Shown: piece by piece, positions 8,611 to 17,099 of the stretch
Layout of the letters: every line of letters starts with the position of its first letter
Position numbering within the stretch: the first letter of the stretch is position 1
Source of the DNA: Microbacteriaceae bacterium VKM Ac-2854
Lineage (GTDB): Bacteria > Actinomycetota > Actinomycetes > Actinomycetales > Microbacteriaceae
Assembly: GCA_013205085.1 (NCBI GenBank)
Contig: JABMLH010000001.1
Coordinates: 930,001 to 994,000 of the forward strand
Direction of reading: 5' to 3'
Length of the DNA stretch: 64,000 nt
Notes under the pieces: generated by a model
Database searches by the model: none
The model's input: the letters and a program-made list of their open reading frames with translations, nothing else
What the model was told of the DNA's origin: nothing
Translations under genes and position numbers: made by a program

Positions 8611-9770
8611 TGTCCGCCACCTTCACCCGCCGTGCCGGTCTCTCCGCAGCCGGCGCCGCCTTCCTCGCCACCCTCGCCGCCTGCTCCTCGGGAGCCACCG
8701 CGAGCGATGTGACGGCTGCCGGCGCGGGGGACACCAGCACCCCGCGCACCGTCACCATCACCGATGAGACCGGGCGCGAGGTCGAGTTGCAGTTGCCGTT
8801 GACCCGTGTGGTCTCGGGCCTCGGCGGCAATCAGTACATCCTCGAGACGATCCGGGCGGTCGGTGCCGACGACCGCGTGATCGGCGCGAGCGCCAGCCAG
8901 ATCCGCACCGACGGCTGGGGCGACTACTGGAACAGCTTCGAGCCGCTCGCCGACGACGCGAACCTGATCGCCGGCGAATCCGGCGACTTCAACTACGACG
9001 CCATCATCGGCCTGAACCCGCAGGCGCTGCTCACCGGCAGCAACAGCTCGTGGCAGGAGGCCGAGGAGAAACTCGCCCCGTTCGGCATCAAGGTTCTCGT
9101 CTTCACCGCCTGGGAGCCTCGCTTCGCCGACGTCAACACCGATCTGCTCGCCGAGCTCTTCGATGTGCAGGACACGGCGGATGCGTACCGCGCGTACGTC
9201 GATGAGATCCGCGAGGTCGTCGCGACCGGGCTCGAGGGCATCACGGATGCGGAGAAGAAGTCCGTGTACTTCGAGGGTGCCGTCGACTACCAGGCCGGCG
9301 TTCCCGGTGGCTGGGACTGGGTGATCCAGTACGCGGGCGGTAGAAACATCTTCAGCGACATCCTGATCAACGGGGGGATCGGATGGAACTCCTACGACGT
9401 GGAACCTGCCGAGATCGTCGCGCGCAACCCGCAGGTGATCGTGAAGAACGGCGTGCCGACCCTGCCGCAGGGCTTCTACGTGCCGTGGGGTCGTGACGTC
9501 TTCGCGGCGAGCTACGACGCCGTCGTCTCCCGTCCCGGGTTCGACACGATCGACGCGGTGCGCAATGACGAGGTGTATCAGCTGAACAACTTCCTCACGA
9601 GCGCCGCGTCGAAGTGGGTCGGGGTGCTGTACCTGGCGACCTGGCTCTACCCGGACCGTTTCGCGGACGTGGACCCCGAGCCGTACTTCGAGCGCTGGAC
9701 CAGCGAGTTCCAGAAATCGGAGTACATTCCGGCAGCGGACTACCTCTACCTCCCGGCGGATCGCGCATGA
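8610..9770 (+). CDS. FecB-type ABC transporter substrate-binding lipoprotein
   Basis: The 386-residue protein has a lipoprotein signal with the lipobox LAAC (Cys25). A periplasmic-binding fold of the iron/siderophore/vitamin B12 class follows, with segments TVTITDETGREVELQ and EIVARNPQVIVKN. The ligand would be an iron chelate, heme, cobalamin, oxyanion or related compound; the sequence does not decide. TGATG overlap with the monooxygenase and ATGA overlap with the permease tie it tightly into one operon. The linkage suggests the imported compound is a monooxygenase substrate or supplies its cofactor metal, which is inference. Confidence 0.87.
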   Translation: MSATFTRRAGLSAAGAAFLATLAACSSGATASDVTAAGAGDTSTPRTVTITDETGREVELQLPLTRVVSGLGGNQYILETIRAVGADDRVIGASASQIRTDGWGDYWNSFEPLADDANLIAGESGDFNYDAIIGLNPQALLTGSNSSWQEAEEKLAPFGIKVLVFTAWEPRFADVNTDLLAELFDVQDTADAYRAYVDEIREVVATGLEGITDAEKKSVYFEGAVDYQAGVPGGWDWVIQYAGGRNIFSDILINGGIGWNSYDVEPAEIVARNPQVIVKNGVPTLPQGFYVPWGRDVFAASYDAVVSRPGFDTIDAVRNDEVYQLNNFLTSAASKWVGVLYLATWLYPDRFADVDPEPYFERWTSEFQKSEYIPAADYLYLPADRA

Positions 9771-10882
9771 CCGCGACAGCTCCAGCACCGACCCGTGCGC
9801 CCGCCCCCCAACGCCGTTTCGCGGAGCGGCTCAACCGCTATCGCTCCAGTGATGGCGCGCGCTCCGTGGCGATCGCCGTCGGCATCGCGCTCACCGCGAT
9901 CGCGGCGTTCGGCAGCCTCTCGGTGGGCACCGGCACGATAACCCCACCGATCGCGTGGGATGCGATCCTCGCGAACCTCGGTCTGGGCATCCCGACCGAC
10001 CTCGACACGCAGCGGCTCTACCTGCAGGTCTGGGAACTGCGGGTGCCGCGTGTGCTGCTCAGCGTGATCGGCGGTGGCGCGCTCGCCGTCGCGGGCGTGC
10101 TGTTCCAAGGGCTGCTGCGTAATCCACTGGTCAGCCCGTACACCCTCGGTATCGCACCGGCTGCCGCCTTCGGAGCGTCGATCGCGATCCTGTTCCTCGG
10201 CCCGGTCAACTTCGGCATCTCCGCCTCGATCTGGACCATCATCGGCGCACTGGTGTTCGCGATCGGCGCCTCGGTGCTGGTGCTGTCGCTGGCGCGCTTC
10301 AAGCGAGGAGACCCCGCGACGCTGATCCTGCTCGGTATCGCGATCACGCAGTTCTTCACCGCGGCGACCGGAGGGCTGCAGTACCTCGCATCCGACGAGG
10401 TGCTCGCGCTGATCGTGCAGTGGACGTGGGGGAGTGTGAACGGTGCGCTCTGGTACCAGGTCGCCGTTCTCGGCGCCGTGTTCGTCGTCGCGTATCCGCT
10501 CATCCAGCGCCGCTCCGGCGACCTGAACGCGATCGCCTTCGCCGGCGACGACGCGGCGAAGAGCCTCGGTGTCGCCGTCGAACGCGTGCGCCTCGGCCTG
10601 ATCGCGGCGGCGGTTGTGATCACCGCGGTGACGATCAGCTTCACGGGCATCATCGGCTTCGTCGGATTGGTCGCACCGCACATCGCGCGCCTCGTGATCG
10701 GCAGCAACCACCGGTTCCTGCTGCCGTTCGCGATCGTCACCGGCGCGCTGCTGCTGGTCGTCGCGGATGCGGTCGGCCGCACCGTCATCAACCCGGCGGT
10801 CGTGCCCGTCGGCATCGTCGACGCGCTCGTCGGCGCGCCGATCTTCCTCTATCTCATCCTCGCGAAGAAGCGGAGCAGCTGA
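9767..10882 (+). CDS. FecCD-type ABC transporter permease
   Basis: The 371-residue protein has about nine to ten membrane helices and the FecCD/BtuC signature segments ELRVPRVLLSVIGGGALAVA, LLRNPLVSPYTLGI and GFVGLVAPHIARL. Two copies would form the membrane channel with the ATPase. The ATG at 9767 overlaps the binding-protein stop (ATGA) and is preferred over an upstream codon inside that gene. Its own TGA overlaps the start of a 19-codon frame by one base. Confidence 0.9.
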   Translation: MTATAPAPTRAPAPQRRFAERLNRYRSSDGARSVAIAVGIALTAIAAFGSLSVGTGTITPPIAWDAILANLGLGIPTDLDTQRLYLQVWELRVPRVLLSVIGGGALAVAGVLFQGLLRNPLVSPYTLGIAPAAAFGASIAILFLGPVNFGISASIWTIIGALVFAIGASVLVLSLARFKRGDPATLILLGIAITQFFTAATGGLQYLASDEVLALIVQWTWGSVNGALWYQVAVLGAVFVVAYPLIQRRSGDLNAIAFAGDDAAKSLGVAVERVRLGLIAAAVVITAVTISFTGIIGFVGLVAPHIARLVIGSNHRFLLPFAIVTGALLLVVADAVGRTVINPAVVPVGIVDALVGAPIFLYLILAKKRSS

Positions 10883-10941
10883 TGCGCCCCCGCCTCGACG
10901 CTCTCGACCTCGACGCTCTCGACTCGGAACGGAACGACTGA
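10882..10941 (+). CDS. Possible 19-residue mini-ORF between permease and ATPase
   Basis: An ATG overlapping the permease stop (TGATG) opens a 19-codon frame whose own TGA overlaps the ATPase start in another TGATG. The peptide is MRPRLDALDLDALDSERND. Its centre is a perfect 15-bp tandem duplication (10894-10908 and 10909-10923) encoding LDALD twice. The ATPase gene has only a weak ribosome site, so the frame may serve mainly as a translational bridge. Function as a peptide is unproven. Confidence 0.4.
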   Translation: MRPRLDALDLDALDSERND

Positions 10942-11729
10942 TGTCTCTCGAAATCACCGACCTCTCCTTCGGCTACGGCAAGCGACCGGTCCTCGACGGC
11001 GTCAGCGTGACAGCTCGCCGCGGCGAACTGCTCGGCCTACTCGGGCCCAACGGCTCCGGCAAGTCGACCGTGCTGAAGACGGTCGCGCGGATCCACGCGC
11101 CGGCCGCGGGCCGCATCACCTGGGACGGAGCCACGGATCTGCGTGCTCTGTCGCGGCGGGAGCTGGCCCGCCTGGTCGCCTACGTGCCGCAGAACATCGC
11201 CGCGACCTTCGCGCTCGAGGTGCGCGAGGCGGTCGCGCTGGGCCGCACTCCGCACGTCAACAGCCGACCGAGCGCGGCGGACTGGGAGCACGTCGACCGC
11301 GCGATCGAGCAGCTGGGCCTGAGCGAGCTGGTCGGCCGCAGCGTCACCGAACTCTCCGGCGGTCAGGCGCAGCGGGTGCTGATCGCGCGCGCCCTCGCTC
11401 AGGAGCCCTCGGTGCTGCTGCTCGACGAGCCGACCAGCGCGCTCGACCTGAAGTACCAGCTGCAGACCCTGAGCCTGGCTCGCGCCGTCGCGCGCGATCG
11501 CGAAGTCGCCGCCGTCATCGCGATCCACGACCTCAACCAGGCCGCGCGCTACTGCGACCGCATCGCGTTCCTCCTCGGCGGGCGGATCATCGCGCACGGC
11601 ACACCGCGCGAGGTGTTCTCCACCGCGATCGTCCGAGAGGTCTACGGCATCGACGTCGAGATCGCCGAACACGGCGGCCACGTGCTCGTGCACCCGCTCG
11701 ATGATCAGGAGGCACTCGCCGCCGCGTGA
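10941..11729 (+). CDS. FecE-type ABC transporter ATP-binding protein
   Basis: The 262-residue ATPase carries a Walker A motif GPNGSGKST (residues 35-43), the ABC signature LSGGQAQRV and a Walker B VLLLDEP, followed by the H-loop HDLNQAARYCD typical of iron-chelate importers. It energises the FecCD-type permease upstream. Translation probably depends on coupling through the 19-codon frame, because the start codon is preceded by only a weak purine-rich site. It closes the operon; a 12-bp inverted repeat follows 20 bp later. Confidence 0.9.
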   Translation: MSLEITDLSFGYGKRPVLDGVSVTARRGELLGLLGPNGSGKSTVLKTVARIHAPAAGRITWDGATDLRALSRRELARLVAYVPQNIAATFALEVREAVALGRTPHVNSRPSAADWEHVDRAIEQLGLSELVGRSVTELSGGQAQRVLIARALAQEPSVLLLDEPTSALDLKYQLQTLSLARAVARDREVAAVIAIHDLNQAARYCDRIAFLLGGRIIAHGTPREVFSTAIVREVYGIDVEIAEHGGHVLVHPLDDQEALAAA

Positions 11730-11749
11730 AGCCGGCTCTCACGCACGAG

Positions 11750-11787
11750 CGCATCGATCGGCTGGACGGATCCTGCCGATCGATGCG
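11750..11787. terminator. Inverted repeat between convergent operons
   Basis: Arms CGCATCGATCGG and CCGATCGATGCG (12 bp, perfect) enclose a 14-base loop. They lie between the ATPase gene and the end of the truncated kinase gene on the other strand. A hairpin here could end transcripts from both sides, though there is no T-tract. Confidence 0.5.
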
Positions 11788-11788
11788 T

Positions 11789-11956
11789 TCACCGCGACGA
11801 CGCGGAGAACGCCCGGTTGCATTCCGGCGAGTGCAGCTCGTCGGCATCCAGGAACGGGCGCTCCACGTCGCGCGCCAGCAGCTCGCCGACGGTGGTCTTG
11901 CCGCAGCCGGAGACGCCCATCACGACGATCGGCGCGAGCATGCTCGGCAGCGTCAT
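11789..11956 (-). pseudogene. Truncated gluconate kinase (gntK/idnK-like), 55 codons
   Basis: The frame starts with an ATG overlapping the hydroxyacid dehydrogenase stop (ATGA) and encodes 55 residues. It reads IVVMGVSGCGKTTVGELLA, a P-loop closely matching gluconate kinases, then DADELHSPECN, matching the family's D-x-DxLH element. The usual protein is about 160-175 residues, so two thirds are missing and the frame stops just after the substrate-binding start. It keeps the operon position expected for a gluconate kinase next to IdnD/IdnO-type genes, so I read it as a decayed last gene of that operon. Confidence 0.7.
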
Positions 11957-12888
11957 CCTCGGCTCACGCGGTTGACGACCTCGGAGCCCTGCCGGATCGC
12001 CGCGATGTTGGCGCGGACGAGGGCCGAGGCTCCACGGGGGCGATTGCCCCCGGCGTGCGGGGTGAGGATCACGTTCGGTGCACGCCAGAGCGGGGACGCG
12101 GCCGGCAGCGGCTCGGTGCGCATAACGTCGAGCGCGGCGACGCGCAGTCGGCCCGCTTCGAGCGCGGCCACCAACGCCTCCTCGTCGACGGTGGCACCGC
12201 GGCCCACGTTCACGAAGATCGCGTGCGCGGGCAGGCGCGCCAGCAGCTCGGCGCCGAGGGCGTTCTCCGTCGCGGGGGAGGCGGGGAGGAGCGAGATCAG
12301 CACGTCGGTGTTCTCGAGCAACGTCGGCAGCTCGCCTGCGGCGACGACCGGGAAGCCGGAGCGGACGCCCGCGGAGCCGGCGACGCCGGTCACCGTCGCG
12401 CCGACGGCGGCGAGCATCGGCGCGAGTCGGGCGGCGATGGAGCCGAAGCCCCAGATCGTGACCCGGGATCCGTCGAGGGTGTAGAGCCCGTCGGTCGCCG
12501 CCGTACGTTGCGCGAGCAGGAATTCCTCGTCCCAGCGAGCATCCGCCTGCGCGGCGCCGAGCCGGTCGAGTCGACGCACGGCGGCGAGCGTGAGGGCGAG
12601 CGCGTGTTCCGCGACGGGGCCGTCGTGCAGCGAGCGGCCCGAGCAGAGCACAACTTCCGGCGCGAAGCCGGCGTTCTGCACCTGATCCGGTCCGGCGGCC
12701 AGCGTCTGCACCAGCCGCAACGCGGGCAGGGCCGCGGCATCACGGAGGTTCTCGTCGGTATTGCGCCAGACGATCATGGCGTCGGCGTCGCGCGCCTCCG
12801 CCGGGATCGACGCTGTCACGTCGTAGTGCACCGTTTCGTCGCGCGGGTCGAGCTCGAGCGGGATGGTATCGGGAACGAGGATCTTCAT
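11953..12888 (-). CDS. D-isomer-specific 2-hydroxyacid dehydrogenase
   Basis: The 311-residue protein has the split layout of this family. The central NAD-binding segment reads IWGFGSIAARLAP, the catalytic arginine lies in VNVGRGATVDEEAL, the glutamate in MRTEPLP and the histidine in LTPHAGG. It interconverts 2-oxo acids and D-2-hydroxy acids with NAD(P)H. It overlaps the IdnD-like gene by 4 bp and the truncated gluconate kinase by 4 bp. In this setting it may reduce 2-oxo or 2,5-dioxo sugar acids or glyoxylate; the exact substrate is not visible. Confidence 0.87.
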   Translation of the reverse strand: MKILVPDTIPLELDPRDETVHYDVTASIPAEARDADAMIVWRNTDENLRDAAALPALRLVQTLAAGPDQVQNAGFAPEVVLCSGRSLHDGPVAEHALALTLAAVRRLDRLGAAQADARWDEEFLLAQRTAATDGLYTLDGSRVTIWGFGSIAARLAPMLAAVGATVTGVAGSAGVRSGFPVVAAGELPTLLENTDVLISLLPASPATENALGAELLARLPAHAIFVNVGRGATVDEEALVAALEAGRLRVAALDVMRTEPLPAASPLWRAPNVILTPHAGGNRPRGASALVRANIAAIRQGSEVVNRVSRG

Positions 12889-13970
12889 CGCGGGGTCTCC
12901 TGAGTCGAGGTGGTGGGGGCGCCGAAGTCGAGCAGGACCTTGCCGGACACGGCGGCGTCGCCCGCGACCCGGAAGGCCTCCTCGCTGTCGACGGCATCGA
13001 AGACGTGGGTGATCACCGGATCGACGCGCAGGCTGCCGTCGGCGAGGGCGGCGAGCACCTCGTTCATCGGGTCGAGGAAGCGGAACGATCCGACGAGGTC
13101 GATCTCGCGTGAGATCGCCAGTGAAAGCGGCACCGGTTGGTCGCCCGTCGGCGGCAGGCCGACCATCACCACGCGGCCACCGCGGGTGGTGCCGGAGAGC
13201 GCCGACGCGAGCCCGCGCGGGTTGCCGGAGGATTCGATCGCGATGTCGGCATCCGTCGCCGCGATCGCCGCCGCGTCGCCGGCGAGCAACGTGCGGTCGG
13301 CGCCGACGAGGCGGGCGATGGCGAGGGGGTTCTCCAGCACGTCCACCGCGGTGATCTGCCGGGCGCCGGCCCGACGCAGCACACCGACGATCAGCGCCCC
13401 GATGGGGCCGGAGCCGACGACCAGCACCGACCTGCCGGCGACGTCGCCCGCCCGCTCGACCGCGTGCCAGGCCACCGAGGCGGGTTCGGCCAGTGCGGCG
13501 CTGCGCAGGGAGAGTGAGGCGGGGACGACCCGCAGCATGCTGCTCGGCAGCGCGATCCGGCGCTGGAAGGCACCGGCCGTGTGCGGGAAGCGGGCGGCGG
13601 AGCCGAGGTAGCGCACGCCGGGGGAGAGGTTCGCTCGCTCGACGGGGAAGCGCTCGTCGACCGGCTCGATCCTCGCGGGATGCGCGACCACCGGGGTCCC
13701 CGCGGCCGGACCGGAGCCGTCGGCCGCGGCCACGGCGACGACGCCGGAGATCTCGTGGCCGAGCACCATCGGCTCGCGCAGGATGGATTCGCCGACCGCC
13801 CCGTGTCGCCAATAGCTCAGGTCGGAGCCGCAGATCCCGCCGTAGACGACCGCCACGATCGCCTCGTCGGGCGCGGGATCGGGGGCGGGGACGGCCGCGA
13901 CCCGGAGGTCGCCGGCGGCGTAGGCGAGGACGCCGATGGTGGTGTCGGTCGGAGTGATGGTGCTCGGCAT
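12885..13970 (-). CDS. idnD: L-idonate 5-dehydrogenase-like medium-chain dehydrogenase
   Basis: The 361-residue protein resembles IdnD. It has GGICGSDLSYWRHGAVG, the catalytic-zinc segment PMVLGHEISG, RYLGSAARFPHT, the nucleotide motif VVGSGPIGALIV and GSFRFLDPMNE. IdnD oxidises L-idonate to 5-keto-D-gluconate. The catalytic-site Cys and His-Glu are kept, but the four-cysteine structural zinc loop seen in E. coli IdnD is absent and replaced by about 20 residues without cysteine. It sits between an IdnO-like gene and a 2-hydroxyacid dehydrogenase on one transcript. The substrate call is by similarity and neighbourhood. Confidence 0.78.
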   Translation of the reverse strand: MPSTITPTDTTIGVLAYAAGDLRVAAVPAPDPAPDEAIVAVVYGGICGSDLSYWRHGAVGESILREPMVLGHEISGVVAVAAADGSGPAAGTPVVAHPARIEPVDERFPVERANLSPGVRYLGSAARFPHTAGAFQRRIALPSSMLRVVPASLSLRSAALAEPASVAWHAVERAGDVAGRSVLVVGSGPIGALIVGVLRRAGARQITAVDVLENPLAIARLVGADRTLLAGDAAAIAATDADIAIESSGNPRGLASALSGTTRGGRVVMVGLPPTGDQPVPLSLAISREIDLVGSFRFLDPMNEVLAALADGSLRVDPVITHVFDAVDSEEAFRVAGDAAVSGKVLLDFGAPTTSTQETPR

Positions 13971-14002
13971 CGAGGAGTCCTTAGCGGTGAGGGGAGTACG
14001 GG

Positions 14003-14773
14003 TCAGACGACGACGCTCATGCCGCCGTCGATGAAGACGACCTGGCCGTTCACGTAGTCGGAGGCCCGGGAGGCGAGCCAGACGGCGGGGCCGGTGAGGT
14101 CATCGATCCGGCCCCAGCGACCCGCGGGCGTGCGGCCGAGGATCCAGCTGTTGAACGCCGCGTCGTCGACGAGGTTCTGGGTCATCTCGGTGTGGATGTA
14201 GCCGGGTGCGATGCCGTTGATCTGCAGGCCGCTCGCAGCCCATTCAGCGGTCATCGCCCGGGTGAGGTTGCGCAGGCCACCCTTGGCGGCCGTGTAGGGC
14301 GCGATCGTGGGGCGGGCGAGATCGGTCTGCACCGAGCAGACGTTGATGATCTTGCCGCTGCCGCGCGCGATCATCCGCCGCGCGACCGCGCGCCCGACGA
14401 TGAAGGCCGAGGTGAGGTCGACATCGATCACGCGTTTCCAATCCGCGAGCTCGAGCTCGAGCATCGGCACCCGGTGCTGGATCCCGGCGTTGTTGACCAG
14501 GATCTCGATCGGGCCGATGTCGCCTTCTACTGTTTCGATGCCGGACTCGACGGCGGACTCGTCGGTGATGTCGAAGCGCGCGGAGCGGATCCGTTCGGAA
14601 CCGTAGCGAGCGGAGAGGGCGCCGACGGCGGCCTCGAGTCGGCCCGCATCGACGCCGTTGAGCACCAGCTCGGCGCCCGCGGCGGCGAGGCCGTCGGCGA
14701 TCGCGAAGCCGATGCCGCGGCTGGAGCCGGTGACGAGCGCGCGGCGGCCGGTGAGGTCGAACGGGTTCGTCAT
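14003..14773 (-). CDS. idnO: Gluconate 5-dehydrogenase-like SDR
   Basis: The 256-residue short-chain dehydrogenase has the TGSSRGIG cofactor motif, NNAGIQHR, the catalytic YTAAK and the family-specific segments INGIAPGYIHTEMT, RTPAGRWGR and DYVNGQVVFIDGGM. These closely follow IdnO, which reduces 5-keto-D-gluconate to D-gluconate. The start at 14773 overlaps the RraA-like gene by 4 bp; a much longer upstream frame is only read-through into that gene in another frame. With the IdnD-like gene and the kinase remnant it rebuilds the classical idonate-to-gluconate route. Confidence 0.85.
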   Translation of the reverse strand: MTNPFDLTGRRALVTGSSRGIGFAIADGLAAAGAELVLNGVDAGRLEAAVGALSARYGSERIRSARFDITDESAVESGIETVEGDIGPIEILVNNAGIQHRVPMLELELADWKRVIDVDLTSAFIVGRAVARRMIARGSGKIINVCSVQTDLARPTIAPYTAAKGGLRNLTRAMTAEWAASGLQINGIAPGYIHTEMTQNLVDDAAFNSWILGRTPAGRWGRIDDLTGPAVWLASRASDYVNGQVVFIDGGMSVVV

Positions 14774-15432
14774 CGCGCCGGCACGAGGTCCGTGTGCGAG
14801 GCGCGCAGCGCCCGCATGGCGGCGACCTCCGCATCCTTCTCGGCTTCGATCACGGCGATCTCCTCGACGGCGCGCAGGATCTCGCGGGCGCGAGCCGGGC
14901 GGATCACGATGACGCCGTCGCTGTCGGCCACCACGATGTCGCCCGCGTTGACGACGACGCCGCCGATCGCGACGGCCTCGCCGATCGTGCCCGGGCCGTT
15001 CTTGAACGGTCCGGCGGGGGTGAGGCCACGCGCGAAGACCGGGAAGCCGAGGCCCTCGATGATGTCGCGGTCGCGCACGTAGCCGTCGACGACGGCACCG
15101 GCCGCGCCGAAGAACTCGAAGCGCTGGGCGAGGTTGTCGCCGATGATGGCGCGACCCTCGAAGCCGAAGGCGTTGATCATCAGCATGTCGCCGGGGCGGA
15201 TGAATTCCAGTGCCTCGATCACGGCGCGGTTGTCGCCCGCGACGGTCATGATCGGCAGGGCGGTGCCGACGGCCTTGGCGCCGTGCCAGATCGGGTGGAT
15301 GCCGCCGTCGAGGATGTTCAGCCGCTCGGCCGCGTCGCCGATGTTGGCGACGGGGTAGCGGGCGAAGGCCGCGACCAGCTCGGGGTCGGGGCGGTTCCAC
15401 GGCGCGGTGGGGAAGACGTTGTCGGAGGTCAT
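14770..15432 (-). CDS. RraA-like / 4-hydroxy-4-methyl-2-oxoglutarate aldolase family protein
   Basis: The 220-residue protein shows the RraA/HMG-aldolase fold markers NIGDAAERL near the N-terminus, PGDMLMINAFG and the metal/substrate-binding GAVVDGYVRDRDII. Family members cleave 4-carboxy- or 4-hydroxy-2-oxo acids into pyruvate and a second oxo acid, or decarboxylate oxaloacetate. It is translated together with the IdnO-like gene (ATGA overlap) and lies 40 bp after the Glu/Leu dehydrogenase gene. The operon therefore could end in aldol cleavage of a hydroxy-oxo acid, which is inference. Confidence 0.8.
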   Translation of the reverse strand: MTSDNVFPTAPWNRPDPELVAAFARYPVANIGDAAERLNILDGGIHPIWHGAKAVGTALPIMTVAGDNRAVIEALEFIRPGDMLMINAFGFEGRAIIGDNLAQRFEFFGAAGAVVDGYVRDRDIIEGLGFPVFARGLTPAGPFKNGPGTIGEAVAIGGVVVNAGDIVVADSDGVIVIRPARAREILRAVEEIAVIEAEKDAEVAAMRALRASHTDLVPAR

Positions 15433-15472
15433 GCGGAGTCCTTTCGGAGGTTCGTTCTGGCAGGGAAGGGGT

Positions 15473-16762
15473 TCAGGGGTAGAGGCCGCGGCTGCGGTGA
15501 CTCTCGGTGACGCGCTCGACGGCGATCAGCATCGCCGCGTCGCGCAGGCTGCAGCCGTGTCGCACCGCTGCGGCCGAGACGTCGTGCCAGGCGCCGAGCA
15601 TCCGCTCGCGCAGTCGCTGCTCGACGAGTTCGAGCGGCCAGCGGTAGGTCTGGTTCGCCTGCGCCCACTCGAAGTAGGAGGTGATCACCCCGCCCGCGTT
15701 GGCCAGGATGTCGGGCACGACCAGAACGCCGGCGGCGGCGAGCACCGCATCAGCCTCGGCCGTGGTCGGACCGTTCGCGCCTTCGATGACGGCGCGGGCG
15801 CGGATCCGCTCGGCGTTGCCGGCGTGGATCACCCCCTCGACCGCGGCGGGCACCAGCAGGTCGACGTCGAGTTCCAGGAGTTCAGCGCCGTCGATCTCGT
15901 CGGCCTCGGCGAAACCCGCGACGCGTCCGGTCGCCTCGACGTGGTCGACGAGCGCGCGCAGATCGAGCCCGGACGCGCGGTGCACGGCGCCGAACTGGTC
16001 GCTGACCGCGACGACGCGCACCCCCGCCTCGGCGAGGAAGAGTGCGGCGGAGCGGCCCACCTTGCCGAAGCCCTGCACGGCGGCGCTCGCCGCGGCGGCG
16101 GCGATGCCGAGGCGGTCGAGGGCGGCGAGCGAGACGTGTTCGACACCGCGGGAGGTGGCGGTGGCTCGGCCGAGTGAGCCGCCCAGGCTGAGCGGTTTGC
16201 CGGTGACGACGCCGGGCACGGTGTAGCCGCGGCCCACCGAGTAGGTGTCCATCATCCAGGCCATGGTGCGCTCGTCGGTGCCGATATCGGGTGCCGGGAT
16301 GTCGCGCTCCGGGCCGATGATCGGCGCGATCTCGCTGGTGTAGCGCCGGGTCACCCGTTCCAGCTCGGCCGAGGAGTGGGTGGCCGGGTCGATGGTGACC
16401 CCACCCTTGGCTCCGCCGTACGGCAGGTCGAGCAGGGCGCACTTCCACGTCATCCACATCGCGAGCGCTCGGACGTCGTCGAGCGAGACGGTCGGGCTGA
16501 AGCGCAGGCCACCCTTGGCGGGCCCGCGGGAGAAGTTGTGCTGCACGCGGAAGCCCTGCAGCACCTCGACCGAACCATCGTCCCGGCGCAGCGGGATGCC
16601 GACGGTCATCTCGCGGCGCGGGGTGGCGAGCAGCGCGTAGCTGCCCTCGTCGTAGCCCAGGGTGTCGACCGCGGCGCGCAGCTGGGCGCGAGCGTCGTCG
16701 AGAGGATGGGCGGTCCGCGGATGAGCGGCGAGCGGAGCGGGTCGTTCCGTGACGGTGAGCAC
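15473..16762 (-). CDS. Glu/Leu/Phe/Val-family amino-acid dehydrogenase
   Basis: The 429-residue protein has the family's substrate-binding stretch ALLDLPYGGAKGGVTIDP with the catalytic lysine, GPERDIPAPDIGTDERTM and the NAD-binding segment VQGFGKVGRSAALFLAEAG. It would deaminate glutamate or a related amino acid to its 2-oxo acid. I chose the GTG at 16762 because a GGAGG site lies four bases upstream; an in-frame ATG at 16825 would put the operator inside the gene. It is the first gene of the leftward operon ending at the gluconate-kinase remnant. Confidence 0.88.
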   Translation of the reverse strand: MLTVTERPAPLAAHPRTAHPLDDARAQLRAAVDTLGYDEGSYALLATPRREMTVGIPLRRDDGSVEVLQGFRVQHNFSRGPAKGGLRFSPTVSLDDVRALAMWMTWKCALLDLPYGGAKGGVTIDPATHSSAELERVTRRYTSEIAPIIGPERDIPAPDIGTDERTMAWMMDTYSVGRGYTVPGVVTGKPLSLGGSLGRATATSRGVEHVSLAALDRLGIAAAAASAAVQGFGKVGRSAALFLAEAGVRVVAVSDQFGAVHRASGLDLRALVDHVEATGRVAGFAEADEIDGAELLELDVDLLVPAAVEGVIHAGNAERIRARAVIEGANGPTTAEADAVLAAAGVLVVPDILANAGGVITSYFEWAQANQTYRWPLELVEQRLRERMLGAWHDVSAAAVRHGCSLRDAAMLIAVERVTESHRSRGLYP

Positions 16763-16781
16763 GGCGCCTCCAAAGGGGAAA

Positions 16782-16805
16782 GAAATGCGACTTGATTCGC
16801 ATTTC
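16782..16805. promoter_or_regulatory. Operator copy 1 (GAAATGCGA-N6-TCGCATTTC)
   Basis: The two 9-bp arms are perfectly complementary around a 6-base spacer. The site lies just upstream of the ribosome site of the amino-acid dehydrogenase, where bound protein would block leftward transcription. Related copies occur at 16949 and 21154. Confidence 0.75.
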
Positions 16806-16948
16806 GTGAAGCAGTCTGCACGCATCTCGCTCCGGAAGCAAGGCCGGCGAACTACCTGCCACCACCCGGCATCTGCCGGTCTGGCAGTCGAAACATGCCG
16901 GACACAAACTCGTTACACCCCCGAATTGGTGTTGCCTTGACCCCGATT

Positions 16949-16972
16949 GAAATGCGACTCTATTCTCATTCA
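16949..16972. promoter_or_regulatory. Operator copy 2 over the transporter promoter
   Basis: The left arm GAAATGCGA is identical to copy 1, while the right arm TCTCATTCA is degenerate. The site covers the proposed -10 TATTCT of the rightward promoter, so a bound repressor would exclude RNA polymerase. Confidence 0.6.
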
Positions 16973-17099
16973 CGATTCGAGTCTCACGAGAGCGACGATG
17001 CTCGATCACCACGTACCTCACTCGAACCAGCCGCCCCTCCCCAGAGAGCGGAACGGTTCGGGGACTTCCACTGCCCGCCGCGGCAGTTCACGATTGGGA

